A DNA stretch of 6,764 bases from Deltaproteobacteria bacterium (lineage in GTDB: Bacteria; Desulfobacterota; SM23-61), in assembly GCA_029857975.1 (NCBI GenBank), contig JAOUFX010000156.1, positions 1-6,764 of the forward strand. The letters run 5' to 3'. The notes beneath the pieces were generated by a model that saw only the letters and a list, made by a program, of their open reading frames with translations, searched no databases and was not told where the DNA came from. Both the position numbers and the translations under genes were made by a program. This document shows, in pieces, positions 4,841 through 6,764 of the stretch. Position 1 is the first letter of the stretch. The number at the start of each line of letters is the position of its first letter.

Positions 4841-5991
4841 GGTTTCACCCCCATCCAGGCGATGTCCCCTTCCGGGGCATCCTTCCCTTTGGTGTATTCG
4901 ATAATCTCCTTGAGAACGGCCGGGGTCACGTCCCTTCCCCCTAAGCCCGCGATAAAACCGAAGATCGACGTCCCTTCTCCGTGGTGGTGGAGGGCTGACC
5001 GGATCTCCTGGGCAAAAATACCGGTGGATCCAAAAGAAATGTTCCGGTCCACCACCGCTACCTTTCTCACCTGTTGCAAGACCCGCCGGACATCTTCCAC
5101 GGGGAAAGGCCGGAACATTTTCATTTTCAAAAGACCCACCTTCTCCCCTTTCTTCCTGTATTCATCCACCACTACCCGGGCCGTACCCGTAACCGTCCCG
5201 GTGGTCACCAGTAGAACGTCCGCATCCTCCACCCGGTACTCCTCCATCATTCCGTAACTGCGGCCGAAGGCCTGGCCAAATTCTTGGTCTACTTCCTTGG
5301 CTACGCGCTTGGCCTCTTCCATGGCCTCCTGCATCTTCACCCGCTGCTCCATGTAGATATCCGGCAAAAAGGCCGCGTTGAAAGAATGGGGATCTTCCAC
5401 GTCCAGTTTAAACCTGGGCACATAGGCTGGCAAGTAGGGATCGACTTCCTGGATGTCCGGAATCTCCACCTGCTCGTAAGTATGCGAAAGGATGAACCCA
5501 TCGAGGCAGACCATGCTGGGTAAGAGGACCTTCTCCGAGATGCGGAAGGCCATGATGATACTGTCCAAAACTTCCTGGTTGTCCTCGCAATAAAACTGCA
5601 GCCAGCCCGTATCCCTCTGGGAGAGGCTGTCGCTTTGGTCACACCACATGGTCCAGGGAGCGGCCATGGCCCGGTTGACATTGGCCATGACAATGGGGAG
5701 GCGTGCCCCCGCAGCCCAGTGCAGCACCTCATGCATCAAAGCCAGACCCTGCGCGGAAGTGGCGGTGAAGGTCCGCGCCCCGGCGGAAGCCGCACCAATA
5801 CAGCAGGCCATGGCTGAATGCTCTGATTCCACCTTTACAAAATCAGCCTTGAGCATGCCTTTAGCGCAGAAATCAGCAAGAGCTTCCACGATGGTTGTTT
5901 GCGGCGAAATGGGGTAAGCCGGTATTAACTGAACGCGGGAAAGCATGGCCCCATACGCCACGGCCTCATTTCCAGAAATCACTCGTTCCAT
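4837..5991 (-). CDS. porA: 2-oxoacid (pyruvate):ferredoxin oxidoreductase, alpha subunit
   Basis: The 384-residue protein is the alpha subunit that closes the thiamine active site and binds CoA. Family motifs are ISGNEAVAYGA (5-15), AYPISPQT (25-32), VESEHSAM (54-61), the TSAQGLALMHE segment and SLSQRDTGW in the pyrimidine-binding domain. The C-terminal transketolase-like domain follows, with LLVTTGTVTGTAR and the later 'IAGLGGRDV' stretch. ATG 5991 is chosen because GGAGGA lies six bases upstream (5998-6003) and the family begins with this Met-Glu-x-(Ile/Val)-x-Gly-Asn-Glu pattern. A longer frame starting at 6039 would add 16 unrelated residues. The start overlaps the upstream flavoprotein gene by 13 bases and the stop overlaps porB by four, marking one operon. 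Confidence 0.93.
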   Translation of the reverse strand: MERVISGNEAVAYGAMLSRVQLIPAYPISPQTTIVEALADFCAKGMLKADFVKVESEHSAMACCIGAASAGARTFTATSAQGLALMHEVLHWAAGARLPIVMANVNRAMAAPWTMWCDQSDSLSQRDTGWLQFYCEDNQEVLDSIIMAFRISEKVLLPSMVCLDGFILSHTYEQVEIPDIQEVDPYLPAYVPRFKLDVEDPHSFNAAFLPDIYMEQRVKMQEAMEEAKRVAKEVDQEFGQAFGRSYGMMEEYRVEDADVLLVTTGTVTGTARVVVDEYRKKGEKVGLLKMKMFRPFPVEDVRRVLQQVRKVAVVDRNISFGSTGIFAQEIRSALHHHGEGTSIFGFIAGLGGRDVTPAVLKEIIEYTKGKDAPEGDIAWMGVKP

Positions 5992-6764
5992 TTTTCTTCC
6001 TCCAAGATCATGGCTGAACGCGGGCACTCCACAGCGCATATTCCGCAGCCTTTGCAGTGGTCGGTATCAATGAGGTAGCCGTTCTCTTTTTCATTGAAGG
6101 CAATGGCTACATCCGGACAGACCACCAGACATACATGGCAGCGAATGCAATTCCCGCAGCTGAAGCAACGTTCGGCTTCCTTTTGGGCTTTCATCCCCCC
6201 GAGGCCGCCATGCACCTCTTTAAAACCTCCCGTCCTTGCTGGCAACGGCAGAGAAGAAAGTTCTGCCCTCGGTGCTCGGGGAAAATAATCGAGGTTGATC
6301 TTTTCGAATCCGGCAACCTCCCGGCCGTTCGGCGGCGGGTCTGAGCGATCCTCTTGCAGGAAACGGTCGATGGCCAGGGCCGCCCGTTTTCCGGAGGCAA
6401 TGGCCTGGGATACATAACCCTGCCCGGTGGCTGCATCCCCCCCGGCAAAGATTCCGGGAACGGTCGTTCTTCCCCAAAAGTCGGCTGATATCAGTCCGTT
6501 TTCGGTTTTCATCCCCTGGGGCAGGAAAGAAAGGTCCGCCCTTTCCCCCACGGCCAGGATCAGGGTATCCGCCGGCAATGAAAAATTGGACCCTTTGATG
6601 GGAACCGGCCTTTTCCTTCCGCTGGTATCGGGCTTTCCCGGCTTTGTCCGCAGGCATTCAATGGCTTTTACCCTGCCGTTCTTGCCGATCACTTTCAGCG
6701 GCACAGCGTTGAAAATGAACTTTACCCCTTCCTTACCGGCCTCCTCCACCTCTTCGGCAATAGT
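5979..6764 (-). CDS. GltD-like FAD/NAD(P) oxidoreductase fused to a 2x[4Fe-4S] ferredoxin domain (5' end outside window)
   Basis: The C-terminal 261 residues are visible and the frame runs open off the right edge. The first part belongs to the pyridine-nucleotide-disulfide / glutamate synthase small-subunit class: EEVEEAGKEGVKF near the start, TLILAVGE (67-74), and the FAD-binding GIFAGGDAATG (104-114) followed by an 'A-x-G-K-x-A-A' helix. The last 62 residues form a bacterial-type ferredoxin domain with CFSCGNC and CIRCHVCLVVCP, then CKGCGICAVECP, enough cysteines for two [4Fe-4S] clusters plus two extra. The ferredoxin part matches the PorD (delta) subunit of four-subunit 2-oxoacid oxidoreductases. 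The flavin part suggests electron exchange with NAD(P)H, similar to the flavin subunits of phenylglyoxylate and some 2-oxoglutarate oxidoreductases. It overlaps porA by 13 bases, so the products surely act together. Confidence 0.87.
   Translation of the reverse strand, partial: TIAEEVEEAGKEGVKFIFNAVPLKVIGKNGRVKAIECLRTKPGKPDTSGRKRPVPIKGSNFSLPADTLILAVGERADLSFLPQGMKTENGLISADFWGRTTVPGIFAGGDAATGQGYVSQAIASGKRAALAIDRFLQEDRSDPPPNGREVAGFEKINLDYFPRAPRAELSSLPLPARTGGFKEVHGGLGGMKAQKEAERCFSCGNCIRCHVCLVVCPDVAIAFNEKENGYLIDTDHCKGCGICAVECPRSAMILEEEKWNE
5998..6003 (-). promoter_or_regulatory. Ribosome-binding site deciding the porA start
   Basis: GGAGGA on the minus strand, within the 3' end of the flavoprotein gene, lies six bases before ATG 5991. 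It supports this start over the in-frame 6039 start. Confidence 0.75.

Noticed and set aside
1..6764. tRNA, rRNA, CRISPR array, transposase or phage genes
   Set aside because: No cloverleaf, rRNA core sequence, regularly spaced direct repeats or transposase/integrase motifs were seen on either strand.

Overview
The window looks like part of the genome of an anaerobic bacterium of moderate GC content, probably Desulfobacterota (former Deltaproteobacteria) or a similar uncultured lineage. This is inferred from three things. It carries a ferredoxin-dependent 2-oxoacid oxidoreductase operon with an iron-sulfur/flavin accessory subunit. It has a split UxaA-type hydro-lyase. It also has AT-rich and palindromic intergenic repeats of a kind I associate with such genomes. 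No taxonomic marker gene is present. All convincing genes lie on the minus strand, so in transcription order the window is read from its right end to its left end.

Right third (3899-6764): a tightly overlapped operon encodes the C-terminal part of a GltD-like flavoprotein with a 2x[4Fe-4S] domain, then the alpha (porA) and beta (porB) subunits of a pyruvate/2-oxoacid:ferredoxin oxidoreductase. The start of the flavoprotein, and probably a gamma subunit, lie beyond the window edge.

Centre (3470-3898): a 429-base gene-free stretch. It holds a GC-rich island of about 230 bases with a perfect 13-bp long-range inverted repeat and several hairpins. AT-rich 'ttccaa'-type tracts flank it on both sides, and one of them runs into the 3' end of porB.

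Left half (277-3469): a 75-residue two-helix membrane protein directly abuts an MFS transporter. After a 260-base gap containing an imperfect palindromic element and a terminator-like hairpin come a SAF-domain small subunit and a UxaA-family large subunit, whose genes overlap at TGATG. Beyond a short gap with a good sigma-70-type promoter, the first 47 codons of a Tat-exported protein run off the left edge.

A working model, which is inference: the transporter imports a hydroxy acid, sugar acid or sulfonated hydroxy acid, the SAF/UxaA pair eliminates water (or sulfite, if it is sulfolactate lyase-like) to give a 2-oxoacid, and the Por complex oxidises 2-oxoacids to acyl-CoA with reduction of ferredoxin. 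I did not find a clearly new system. The most unusual items are the structured GC-rich island, the repeat-derived tail of PorB, the terminator-bearing palindrome between the transporter and the lyase genes, and the flavoprotein-ferredoxin fusion in the por operon.
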